From positions 8,237,109 to 8,301,108 of the forward strand of contig OZ025212.1 of the NCBI GenBank assembly GCA_964019055.1: a DNA stretch of 64,000 bases. The letters are read 5' to 3'. This document shows, in pieces, positions 1 through 14,995 of this stretch. The notes beneath the pieces were generated by a model. It was not told the origin of the DNA. It saw only the letters and a program-made list of their open reading frames with translations, and made no database searches. Position 1 is the first letter of the stretch; each line of letters starts with the position of its first letter. The DNA comes from Anthopleura xanthogrammica. Taxonomy: Eukaryota > Cnidaria > Anthozoa > Actiniaria > Actiniidae. The position numbers were made by a program, and so were the translations under genes.

Positions 1-503
1 CACCAATTTCTAAAGCTTAGGGAAAGGAAAAATGATTGATGTACGAAAGTCTCTGAGAAAAAAAAAACAGATAAAATATTATCGGAGCAAAGTAAAAACC
101 TGCCGAAACCAAGTCGTCTAATATGTCTGAAGTAAACAAAATAAGATCAAGCTTTCAGTTATGAAAATCAGTCTCTGTTAACTAATATAAAAGAGGAAGT
201 TATGCGATTGAACTGAATTTGAATTCAATTCGATCAATTCATTTACTACCAGTTTTGCAGTCTAAAATAAACACACTACACATACATTCGGTAGTAGTTA
301 ACAGTAACTAGTCAGAGACATTGTCAGTAGACAGTTATCTCATCTCAGTTATTAGTTCAAGACAAAAAAATGGTGTCAAGTTAAGATCTTTTTGGAAAGA
401 AGCAGAGCCTTTCGCAGCGTTTATTTTCCTGTTGTTAACGTTCCTCTCATTTAATTTTCAAGCTAGCTTTGCTTTAGTAAAACTTTCTGGATCTGGGTTG
501 ATG

Positions 504-968
504 CAAGAGAGCATAAATAAGAGAGGGAAACTTCTTAATACCAAGCGCGCCAGGTGAATTCCCGGTTGGGCTATTTTTAGCATCCAAAGTCGTTTGGGTT
601 TTCATTTTTTGATAGCGGGGACGTGTGCGCGCGCGCTCAAAAACAAAATACTTTTCGTCGATTTTTCTCACTTTTTTCAAAATCGATTAGATAAAGCAAA
701 AAGATCAGGATTGGCTATGTTCTGTTCTCTGATCAAACACGACTGAGGCTGTTGAACATTCAAAAAGACGCGAAATTTACGTTTTATCCCAAAAATCTTT
801 ACATGGTTTCGCTACTTCCAGGTTTGGATGAAGAAAACACTTTTTGACGCACTGGAGCAGGATGAGGCCAAAAATTGACTTAATGCCAATGCTAAAAATA
901 GCCCAACCGGGAATTCACATGGCGCGCGCGATATTAAGAAGTTTCCCTCTCTTATTTATGCTCTCTTG
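504..968. mobile_element. Inverted-repeat element (MITE-like), family 1 copy 1
   Basis: The ends begin CAAGAG and finish CTCTTG, with inverted arms of about 80 bp (504-585 and 887-968). It is flanked by a perfect 7-bp direct repeat GTTGATG at 497-503 and 969-975, read as the target-site duplication. A second copy with the same ends and related interior lies at 51,590-52,015. No transposase is present, so it is non-autonomous. A 7-bp duplication is not the usual 8 bp of hAT elements; MULE, P or Dada relatives are possible, so the superfamily is left open. Open frames read through the arms are by-products of the repeat and not genes. Confidence 0.85.
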
Positions 969-1693
969 GTTGATGATAATGGTCGGCGTATTTCTGGTAT
1001 GTTATTGTAACTTTCAATGATGTACAACATCATCCTTTCTTTGGAAACTTTGTTGCTTTTCCTTCTCGACAACATGAGTTTTGGTTGCTTTAGACTGCGT
1101 TAGATGTTTTGGATCATGATGTTATCCATCTAATCAAGAAACCGGGTTTTTTTTTCGGTATTTATTTCTAAGCATTTTCGTTTTTTTCCTCGACTTGTTG
1201 TCATAATGTTGTTTGATTTCGCCATTTTTTCAGTTTTAAGAACCTTTTACTCAACACGGGGAAAGTAGCCATTGGCCTCCTTCCAAGAAGCGTTACGTAA
1301 TTACCAAAAATGTGCATTGGGACAAGCTTGAGAAAACAGGCAATGCAATTCGGGTTTCTCTAAATAACGAAAAACCACCATTCAAATAATTATTGCACTT
1401 TCGTCAGTAAGGAAATTTCCAAAGGATGTCAAATGAACACGATAAATAGAACGTTTAAAGAATACCTTAGTCATAGAGAAGGCTTTTGATGGCTGTTAAC
1501 GCTTTCTTTCGTTCTATAAAAGGCATTATACATCAATTTTCTTTGTGTTGTTGCTGTTTTGTCCCCCTCTCATTACCATAATCCTAAGCGTTTAATCAAT
1601 AGATTGTTTTGATGTTTTGAGGTGATGTTTTGATGTTCTGATTTATTCGACTTTGCTCCTCTGTGTTTTATTTTACCGGTACCGCCCACGTAT

Positions 1694-1956
1694 TGCATTT
1701 TATCCCACACCATAGAAAATACAGCCAATCAGAAAGCAGGAAAGCCGCTGTATATTCGTCGGTATTTCACTCTTCCTTCCCATCATACACTGCGCGTTTG
1801 TATTTTCTATGGTGTGGGATAAAATGATTATACAATGGTTTCTCGTGGCATACCGTGGATATCCCACTCATCGCCTAAAGGTTCGTGTGTATACTAGAAA
1901 CTACAAGTGACTCGTGGATATTCCACGGTATGCCACTCGAAACCATTGTATAACTA
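1694..1956. mobile_element. Composite inverted-repeat element, family 2 copy 1 (GTAT target)
   Basis: Two inverted-repeat modules sit side by side. The first has ends TTTATCCCACACC and GGTGTGGGATAAAA. The second has ends TTATACAATGG and CCATTGTATAA around a GTGGCATACCGTGGATAT-type core. The block is flanked by GTAT at 1,690-1,693 and 1,957-1,960. The same composite occurs in reverse at 37,577-37,874 with ATAC flanks, so both modules move as one unit. Related sequence lies at 39,128-39,380 and 58,921-59,222. It lies just upstream of the first lectin A exon visible here. No coding capacity is seen. Confidence 0.75.
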
Positions 1957-2089
1957 GTATGTATTTTAGTTAGATCTAAACCAATGGATTTTCAATGCAT
2001 GCATGTGATGCTAGTCTGCTTCCTTATTGGCGCCTTCCCTCCTCAGTCTGTTTAAGTAGAAAATATTTTTCTCATATTTTGCTTTGCAG

Positions 2090-6252
<4,163 letters not shown>

Positions 6253-7110
6253 TGCCTAGATCGAGCTATATACCTAATCACCTTCGTATTTAAATTCACC
6301 AAAATCTTCTTCGAAATCTTTTTCGTATTCAAATGTTTGAACTCCTTTGGGAGTCACAAGATAATGGTATTAATTAGCCCAACAAAAGGAACTACGAATA
6401 GGATTCTGGTAGTAATGGATCAAGCGTAATAAGGGGAATCGAGAATTGCCCAATTCAAACCATGTGCTTTTTTCATCATGTTCTCTTGAGAATTGTTTTT
6501 TTAATAATTTTTTCATATCCAAATGAATATGAACGAATAAATTTAAGAAAGACAAAGGAACAACAAAGGAACAATTCTCTAGGGAACATCATGTAAACGA
6601 GAGTGATAAGGTATATTGTTAAGATCTTGACATTGATATCGTTTTTTTTAGAGGAATGATTGATCGATCGATCGATTAATTGATTGATTGATCGATTGTT
6701 TCTTTCATTCGTTCATTGGTTGTTTGTTTTTTGTTTTGTTCGGTTTTTTTCGTTTGTTGTGTTGGTGTGGTGTTTTGTTTTGGAGGTGATGGGGAGGGAG
6801 GGCAGATATGACATAAAACAACTGCCTACAGTAAAAGGATATCCAGATCTTATCATGAAATTATTTTTTGTAAAGGCCCCAACACAAGGTACAACGTAAC
6901 TGTTTAACTTATGCAACAAGTGAATTAAGATATAAGAGAAAGGCACACAGTGCAATTTAGTTTTTGCGTGAAACGTTTCGTGTAACATTGTCGGGGCCTT
7001 TACACATTACAGGCATTGATTAAAGGCAAAACAAAACAACCAGGTGCAAAACCAAAAAGCCGAGGTTATTCAAGATGCAAAAGCTTTAGCTATTGGTTTT
7101 GGGTAAAGAC
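6253..7110. other. Downstream flank of lectin A
   Basis: The stretch includes the putative 3' UTR with AATAAA at 6536-6541, a GATC/GATT-rich simple tract near 6656-6692 and a T/G-rich low-complexity tract at 6700-6790. No coding region is supported; the open frames near 6,684-6,988 cover the low-complexity tract. Confidence 0.4.
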
Positions 7111-8747
7111 AGTAAGAGTTAAGGGAGACCACTCCTTTTGACCAGTACACTATAATTAAGGGAAACCATTTCTTTTATCAGTACACTAAGAGTTAAGGGA
7201 GAGCACCCCTTTTTATCAGTACACTAAGAGTTAAGGGAGAGCACCCCTTTTTATCAGTACACTAAGAGTTAAGGGAGAGCACCCCTTTTTATCAGTACAC
7301 TAAGAGTTAAGCGAGACCACTCCATTTTAACAGCACACTAAGAGTTAAGGGAGACCACTCCATTTTATCAGTGCACTAAAAGTTAAGCGAGACCACTCCA
7401 TTTTATCAGTGCACTAAGAGTTAAGCGAGACCACTCCATTTTATCAGTGCACTAAGAGTTACGGGAGACCACTCCATTTTATCAGTGCACTAAGAGTTAC
7501 GGGATACCACTCTCTTTTAACAGTACACTAAGAGTTAAGGGAGACCACTTCGTTTTACCAGTACACTAAGATTTAAGAGAGACCACTCTCTTTTACTAGT
7601 CGCTAAGAGTTAGGGGAGACCACTCCATTTTACCAGTACACTAAGAATTAAGGGAGACCACTCCATTTTACCAGTGCACTAAAAGTTACGGGAGACCACT
7701 CTCTTTTAATAGTACACTAAGAGTTAAGGGAGACCACTTCGTTTTACCAGTACCCTAAGATTTAAGAGAGACCACTCTCTTTTACTAGTCGCTAAGAGTT
7801 AAGGAAGACCACTCTCTTTTACCAGTACACTAAGATTTAAGAGAGACCACTCCATTTTACCAGTACACTAAGAGTTAAGGGAAACCACTCCATTTTTACC
7901 GGTACACTAAGAGTTAAGGGAGACCACTCCATTTTACCAGTGCACTAAGAGTTAAGGGAGACCACTCCATTTTACCAGTACAATAAGAGTTAAGGGACAC
8001 CACTCTATTTTACCAGTACACTAAGAGTTAATGGAGACTACTCCATTTTAGCTTTACACTAAGAGTTAAGGGAGACCACTCCATTTTACCAGTACAATAA
8101 GAGTTAAGGGACACTACTCCTTTTTAACAGCACACTAAGAGTTAAGGAAGACTACTCTATTTTAGCTTTACACTAAGAGTTAAGGGAGACCACTCCATTT
8201 TACCAGTACGCTAAGAGTTAAGGGAGACTACTCCATTTTAGCTTTACACTAAGAGTTAAGGGAGACCACTCCATTTTACCAGTACACTAAGAGTTAAGGG
8301 AGACCACTCCATTTTACCAGTACACCATTAAGAGTTAAGAGAGACCACTCTCTTTTACTAGTCATTAAGAGTTAAGAGAGACCACTCTCTTTTACTAGTC
8401 ATTAAGAGTTAAGGGAGAGGGTTTAGCTTTACACTAAGAGTTAAGGGAGACCACTCCATTTTACCAGTACACTAAGAGCTAAGGGAGACCAATCCATTTT
8501 ACCAGTACAATAAGAGGTAAGGGAGACCACTCCATTTTACGAGTACACTAAGAGTTAAGGGAGACCACTCCATTTTACCAGTACAATAAGAGTTAAGGGA
8601 GACCACTCCATTTTACCAGTACAATAAGAGTTAAGGGAGACCACTCCATTTTACCAGTACAATAAGAGTTAAGGAACACCACTCCTTTTTAGCTTTACAC
8701 TAAGAGTTAAGGGAGACCACTCTTTTTACCAGTAAACTAAGAGTTAA
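7111..8747. repeat. 38-bp minisatellite array, about 43 copies
   Basis: The unit is close to ACTAAGAGTTAAGGGAGACC followed by ACTCCATTTTACCAGTAC (38 bp). Variants fall into subtypes: a CCCCTTTTTATCAG form near 7150-7310, a CTCTCTTTTACTAGTCG form, and a TTTAGCTTTAC form recurring from 8,045 on. The alternation suggests higher-order amplification. No open frame runs through it. It lies between lectin A and the LINE region. Confidence 0.95.
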
Positions 8748-11700
8748 TGCCTCACTAGTACGAGTTTGAGAAGTCACTAAATTTGCATAATCACAGCGAT
8801 TCAAAGCTGGAAGTCGATCGTTGATGATTTTTTATTACTGTGTCACAATACGCTCTCTCCTGACCTGCGGTTGCTCTTTTTGGTTTCTTTTTTTCAACCC
8901 CCTCACTTGCGCTAATTTGATTCTTTCTAGAGCTCAGTCAGGTTTGCGTTTCCAGTTCTCAAACAGGAGTACATAGCGATCGCCGCGAATAGATATTCTG
9001 CTATGCGTATTTGATGTTTTTGATTTTTTAAATTATATTTTTTGTTTAATTTTACTAAACGAGAGCAAGACTGATGCGCGCCACGTTTCACCGCTGCGGG
9101 CGTGGCCTCGATCTTCGTACTCAACTGATGTGAGTAAAATTGTTTCTTGGTTCATTCCTTGTATTTTTTTATTTCTACTATAGCAGTGTACCTGCCATTA
9201 TAATCACCAATGACAAGAGGTAATACCTCCTAATAAATGGCCAATATTGGCCAGTATTGAAACGTTTTTCACGCACCTTTTCTTGAGCATTGTGTGAATA
9301 TGATTATGCAGTGAATGGGTCCAGGATCCGGATCAAGAAAGCCTTTTCTCATTCCAAATCCCCCCTATTAATCAATGCCACACTTCCACACCTCTTTGGA
9401 CAAAACACGTAACATTCGTTATCTTTACCAACCTTAGAAAAATCCTGGATCAGTACACGGCTTAATATAATCAATTACATCATAATGATGATCTAACACA
9501 ATGAATTGCTGGGCTTCAATTGACGTCACTTCCTGTTCCGTGCGGAATGTCCATCAGTTGAATCACAAGTTTCAATGTAATTCTTTCTGGCTGACCGCAC
9601 TTGATTGAAGCCCAGCAACAGATAAAAACAGAATCAGCTGGTTCGATCATCTATTGCACAGATAAATAAACTGGAACATTTTTGAAAATCAATCATTGCA
9701 TGTCATTAAGTACAATTTTGATTAAATCTTAAAAGATTTTTATGTAATAGCATGCCTTCAATGCTAGTCCTCTATGAGAGCACTAGCAAAATGAGAGTGA
9801 GTGTTTCATTATGGGTTCCAAACACCACTGACGAAACTGAGAAAAGCACGAGGCCGCAGGTTGATTTCTTGCAAGCCTTTGAGGAGTTTGGAACCCCCGA
9901 TGAAACAAGAATCAACGACTTGTTAAAATGGCTTCTCAAACTTATTTTAATTCATAAAAAAGGGATTCATGGGATTTGAACAAACACAATCTCGATTCCT
10001 TTGTGTAATATAGAGGTTCCTAAAGTCTCGTTGAACGTGACTTGTTCTGAATGACAAACGGTTGTCTAGATCTTTTCATTTCAATATTAACAGCAGTACA
10101 ATCGTAATGATGGTATTTTGAAGTGCTTTTCATGCACATGCAGCAGTCTTAGATTCTTATATTGTTACCGACGATACTCACATCACTGATGGTATCTTTA
10201 GGAAGGAGAGCAAACAAAGAATCAGGGGTTTTTTGCCATTCAGTAGAACAAGGGAACTTTCGTAGTTTAAACTATTTAATATTCTTGTTTTGCTTATACT
10301 TATTAAATATTATATTGAATAAACTAATTAAAGCTAGTCGCCAAATAAGCTACAAAGAAAAGACCGATAAGGATAGTGGTACTGACATATAACTGATATA
10401 TTTATTACATTGACACTAGTGTTTTCCCCCACTGACTTTAACGCGCATTGCGTAGTTTGTCGTTCTATCAATATAATAAAAAGAAAATTATAGACCCCTT
10501 GCACGTGACGTCAGAGCAGCTCAATTTGGAGAGCAAAAAAAAAAAAAAGAATTTGAATCTCCTTAGAATTGGAACCTATTGTTTTGCCCTCCAAATTGAG
10601 CTGCATTCCGACGTTGGCTTGAAGGTATGAAGTTTATCTTCGAGTGCTGAAAATAATTCACTCGTTCGCTGCACCCACTCGTGAAATATTTTCACCCCTA
10701 GAAGATAAACTTCATATGCTCGCGCCGCCGTGTAATACCTTCTATATCACCGGCTTAGGGACTTGAAACAACATACCAGTTACAAGTTCACCTCCTGCGA
10801 GCATTCTCCAGCGGCAGTTTGTATCGGTCTCATACGTATGTAGCTTTTTGGAGCTAGCTTTATGTAAAAAGGTATATGAGCACGTGATTGTCATGCGGTG
10901 ATACGTAATGAGCGACAGTCTACATTTGATTACTATTACTCATTTTTGTACGGATGACTGTGCAAAGAACAGTGCTATATTTCGAGGTTCAATTCCCATC
11001 CACTTGGAGAGATTAGTTTTCTCCAGTTTTTACCATGGGCAATTTCCACTGCGCAATCCATTCCGATAAAGACTGTTCTCAGTATGTATACTCTCAACCA
11101 CAAAGCTAATTAAAATGCTCATTTTTAATTATTTTGTCACTAATATTATATAATATAACAATTTAGAATTCACAATGCTATTAAAACTAAAAGTGATGCA
11201 AGCAAAACTTGAACGGCTCTTGTTAATATTTAAAACAGCAATTGATAAACGTTCGCTCTTCTCCACCAGTCTTCTACGCCAGAGTATCATCTTTTAACCT
11301 TTTCTCCTCTACACCTTATCTTGTTGGCCGCTACTTCATCTCTGCGGCTGCATATGGTTGTAATTGAATCCAATATTTGCTCCCTAACCACTGCATTCAA
11401 TAATCAAAAATTCCCAGAAAGATTGAAGAGCGACACACAAGCAGCTAAACTGATGAGGCATTTTATCTTTAGGCTTGATCTTTTATCATCTGACTTAGGA
11501 AAACTGAGTCATACTTTGTAGTGTTCAAGGTCTGGAGCGAACGTTTGGAGAAAAAAAGGGTTCACAGTAATTGGCTACCCCCTGTTGTGGTTCCCAACCG
11601 TCTCACTGACTTTGCGACGCTGAAGCAAGTGAAATAAAAATAAAAATGAAATAGAATAAAATAAAATAAACAGAGAAATAAGTCATGTACTAATTCATGT

Positions 11701-12310
11701 GAACGAGTTTTTGCCTGAGGGTTAGTTTGTGATTCGATTTCAGTTTTTGTAAAACGCTGCATCATCAATTTTTTTAGCTATTTTTCCAACAACTAACGCA
11801 AAAATAACAAAAGAAATCACATTTTCTCTCAATGAAATTAGTGATATTTCTTTCGTATTTTCATATTAGCCTCGCATCAAAGAGAATTTTGAGAACGTTA
11901 TGTGGTAAAACCCTTGATTTATAAATGAATAAATAATTTCAATGCACTTTATTAAAAAAATGGGGCACTATTTGTCGAAAAAAAGGTCACCAATCCAAAT
12001 AGTGACCCAGCCCCAACAGGCTTGACTGAGTCTGCTCGAAGCCCAATTTTTTCCCACTTTGCCATGGTCTCACAAAATTTGCAAAACAATAGCCTTGATA
12101 ACAATGCACCAGATAGACTAAGTTATTTTCCACTTGAAGTCAACGTGCGTTGCAGATAGTGCAAGGGATTAGCTGTAGGTATGGTCTGGGACCGGCTGGT
12201 CTCTCCCCTAATGCCTCGGCTAGAACATTTTTCTGCGTAATCCGTACATCCAAGGACAGAAGGATTTAATTGCCGTCAGGTCCGAAGTCCATACGACGGC
12301 ACAGCTCTGC
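8748..12310. other. Intergenic stretch with small inverted repeats, no supported gene
   Basis: Two small hairpin elements can be seen. One at about 9503-9618 has ends TTGCTGGGCTTCAA and TTGAAGCCCAGCAA. One at about 10,620-10,745 has arms GAAGTTTATCTTC and GAAGATAAACTTC. An A-tract lies at about 10,535-10,548. The short open frames here (about 60-75 codons) show no recognisable domain. Confidence 0.4.
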
Positions 12311-12394
12311 GGATGTCTCGGGAGTATGGCACCGAGAAGTAAATTTTTGAATTTCTGTCGGTGGACGTGCATGGGTTCGAATCCCATCGTATCC
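12311..12394 (+). other. tRNA-like sequence (pseudogene or SINE head)
   Basis: An 84-nt stretch has a perfect T-arm (ATGGG, loop TTCGAAT, CCCAT), a D-like stem (CTCGG/CCGAG) and ends GGAT/ATCC that can pair. The anticodon stem can be drawn only with a loop longer than 7 nt, so a functional tRNA is doubtful. Length and extra arm would suit a Leu- or Ser-type ancestor. It is followed by a T-rich tract. Confidence 0.3.
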
Positions 12395-12879
12395 TATAAG
12401 ATTTTTTTTCAAATCTTTTTTTTCTCTTTTTCTTTTTTCTTTTTCTTAACTACATGCTATCAACATGATGATTTCAGCAATCTCGGTTTGAAAAGTAAAC
12501 TATGATTACTGCTTTAAAATAGTTTGTGTCTGAAAAAGCTTACAGACAAAAAATCTATAATTGTGTGAATGTACTGCAATTACTTTATTCGAATTTAGCC
12601 AAGTTGTCTGTAATTGCTGTGTTACTTGTCTATACTACTGGGGTCGGTTGTACGAAGCCAGGATAAAGTTATCCACAGGATAAGAGTTATTCAGTGCAAG
12701 GGCACTAGGACACCTAAAGTGGTTGGATTTCTATAGTTTCCCCCGATTATTTGAATCAAATGAACGTCGGTAAACAATCCAAACCACCAAGTTTTCAGTC
12801 ATTGCGACTATGTCAAAACTGCAGATATAAAAAAGGGGTGGGAATTGTTGAGTTTTAATAAATAGCAGTATATCGAAAA

Positions 12880-13865
12880 AGTTTAATCTTCCATGTGGAC
12901 TACTTCAGGGTTCTTGCCTAGGTCCCTTGTTGTGTATCATCTATGCAAGCAATCTCAGGGCTCTACAACATAAACCAGCACCTGCCCCAATGCCATGCAT
13001 ATGCTGATGTTACCCAGCTATATCTCTATTTTCAAACAAGGGAATACTACAAGAGAATCTGAAGCCAAAAACGAAATGCAAGTATGTATCAATAAGATTC
13101 AAAAAATGGTTAAATGGTTGGTTAAAAACAAAATGAAGATGAAGGATGGTAAAACTCAGTTCATGATCGTTGGAACCCGTTCAACAGCTTGTAAAGCATT
13201 CTATTGATCAATTATCTGTTGGTAACTCTACGATCTCACCTGCCACTTCCGTCAAAAATCTTGGAATGTGGATGGATCCCAGACTATCACTAGAGGAACA
13301 AGTAAATAAGGTTTGCAAGTCTTCCTTTTACTATCTGTACAACATAAGGAGAATCAGAAGGTTCCTAACAACTGAAGCCTGTGCCACTCTGATACATGCA
13401 TTCATCACATGTCGTCTTGATTATTGTACCAACTTGTATTATGGCCTCCCTGCCTATCAGATAGCAAGACTACAGAGAATACAAAACGCCACAGCCAGAA
13501 TTATTTGTGAAGTATCTCGTTATATGCATATAACACCATCTCTTGTGGATCTTCACTGGCTTAGCTTCCTGTTAAATTACGAATAATCTTCAAAGTACTT
13601 TGCATCACATTTAAAGCTATCCATGGTCACGTTCCGAACACAATCTTCCTACAATCTACGGTCCAACCAAGAACTTCTCCTAACTGTTCCCTCGACGAAA
13701 TTTCTCAAGACTCTTGGTGCCAGAGCATTCACCTCAGCTGCTAAGTTGGCTGCTCCATCAGAAAGGAATGCACTTCCTTCAAGTATTAGGAACATAACCA
13801 ACTATGAATTCGAAACTTTCAAGAAACACTTGAAAACGCATCTTTTTCAAAAGGCATATTATTAA
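12880..13865 (+). pseudogene. Decayed LINE reverse-transcriptase fragment
   Basis: Several frames together read as the C-terminal half of a non-LTR retrotransposon reverse transcriptase: a GSCLGPLL segment near 12,910, then YADVTQLY, then KNLGMWMD, and a thumb/C-terminal region with CRLDYC and RLQRIQNATARI. The catalytic F/YADD is YADV here (13,000-13,011), and at least two frame changes and stops break the frame. It is a dead CR1/L2-like copy, clearly different from the LINE that follows. Its 5' part is missing, as is common for truncated LINE insertions. Confidence 0.8.
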
Positions 13866-13998
13866 TTTTAGTTATAGATTTTGATAATAATCATAAATTG
13901 CATGGCTTGATAGAACCTGATACACGTCATACACGAGTAAGTATGGACGTGTATTTTGGAGCTCCCGAAATTAGATAAGTTAGTATCTGAAATTTCGA

Positions 13999-14856
13999 AT
14001 GTCTACTCAAAAAAGCAAAAGAAATACAAATATGAACAGTGGAATCACTAAGTTACAAAAGGAAAACGACGAATTAAAAAAGCAAGTAGCTGAGTTTGCC
14101 CAAGAACTAAAAACGATGAAAGACAAGATGGCGTCCATCAATGACGAACCTCGAGATATAGAGAAGAGTATTCAACACTTTTCCGACGAGTATGACTATA
14201 TCCGCACCTTTAAGGAAAACATGACCAGTGATATTACTAGAATGTCATCAAAGTTAAGAACCATCGAAGAAAATATCTTAAAGATTGAAGAGGCTATCGA
14301 AGGCATCAACAAATATAGTTATCAATATAATATCAAGATTCTGGGTTTATCAAAAACAAGTCCAAGAGAGACGGCCAAAGAGACGGTCGATATCTGTGTT
14401 AAACTATTCAAGGAAATTGGTGCTGATGTGTCACTACAAGACATTGATATTGCACATCGAGTCACACCTAGAGATCCCAAAAAAGTACCTCCTATCATTT
14501 GCAAATTCGTTCGCAGAGTTGCTAAAAAAGAGGTTATGAGCTGCAAAGGCGAATTGCGAAATATAAACCTAGAGGACATAGGTTTACAATCAAACACCAG
14601 AGTCAGCATCTATGATCATCTAACGCCAAGAACACAGACCCTTTTCAATGAAGCCAAGAAATTCCAACAAGATTTGAGTTTTAAATTCTGCTGGACAAAA
14701 AACTCGACTGTACTCCTGAGAGAGACCGAAACCTCTGATATTATTAAAGTAACCAGCCAAGAGGTGCTTGAGAATCTGAAGGCGGATGGTTCTGAATCCT
14801 CCTTTGAAGGATTGCCTGCAGATACACAACAGAGGTGGATTCAGAGGTGGATTTAG
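13999..14856 (+). CDS. LINE ORF1: coiled-coil RNA-binding protein
   Basis: This is a 285-residue open frame with an ATG start. The N-terminal part is rich in K/E/L heptads (coiled coil, about residues 15-105). A central region (YQYNIKILGLSK ... IDIAHRV) resembles the RNA-recognition-like domain of ORF1 proteins in L1/CR1-type elements, which bind the element's RNA and act as nucleic-acid chaperones. ORF2 of the same strand begins about 140 bp downstream, as expected for a two-ORF LINE. The frame is intact although ORF2 is broken. Family placement rests on motif resemblance only. Confidence 0.7.
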   Translation: MSTQKSKRNTNMNSGITKLQKENDELKKQVAEFAQELKTMKDKMASINDEPRDIEKSIQHFSDEYDYIRTFKENMTSDITRMSSKLRTIEENILKIEEAIEGINKYSYQYNIKILGLSKTSPRETAKETVDICVKLFKEIGADVSLQDIDIAHRVTPRDPKKVPPIICKFVRRVAKKEVMSCKGELRNINLEDIGLQSNTRVSIYDHLTPRTQTLFNEAKKFQQDLSFKFCWTKNSTVLLRETETSDIIKVTSQEVLENLKADGSESSFEGLPADTQQRWIQRWI

Positions 14857-14995
14857 AGGTGGATCTAGACCAAGAAGAACACGCTCAAGTTACAGACAAG
14901 ATACGTGAGCATAAAACCCATAAGCTAAGTTAAATTGACACTATTTTTTATAAAGTTCTAATAAGTTCAATGAAAACAATGCATACTTAAAGTTA

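Noticed and set aside
474..680. Short minus-strand open frame with DAKNSPTGNS-type peptide, repeated near 51,600 and 51,950
   Set aside because: It is the translation of the inverted-repeat arm of the family 1 MITE, not a conserved gene.
9752..9979. 75-codon open frame
   Set aside because: No recognised domain, no splice partners with matching phase, and similar lengths occur by chance in this AT-rich DNA.
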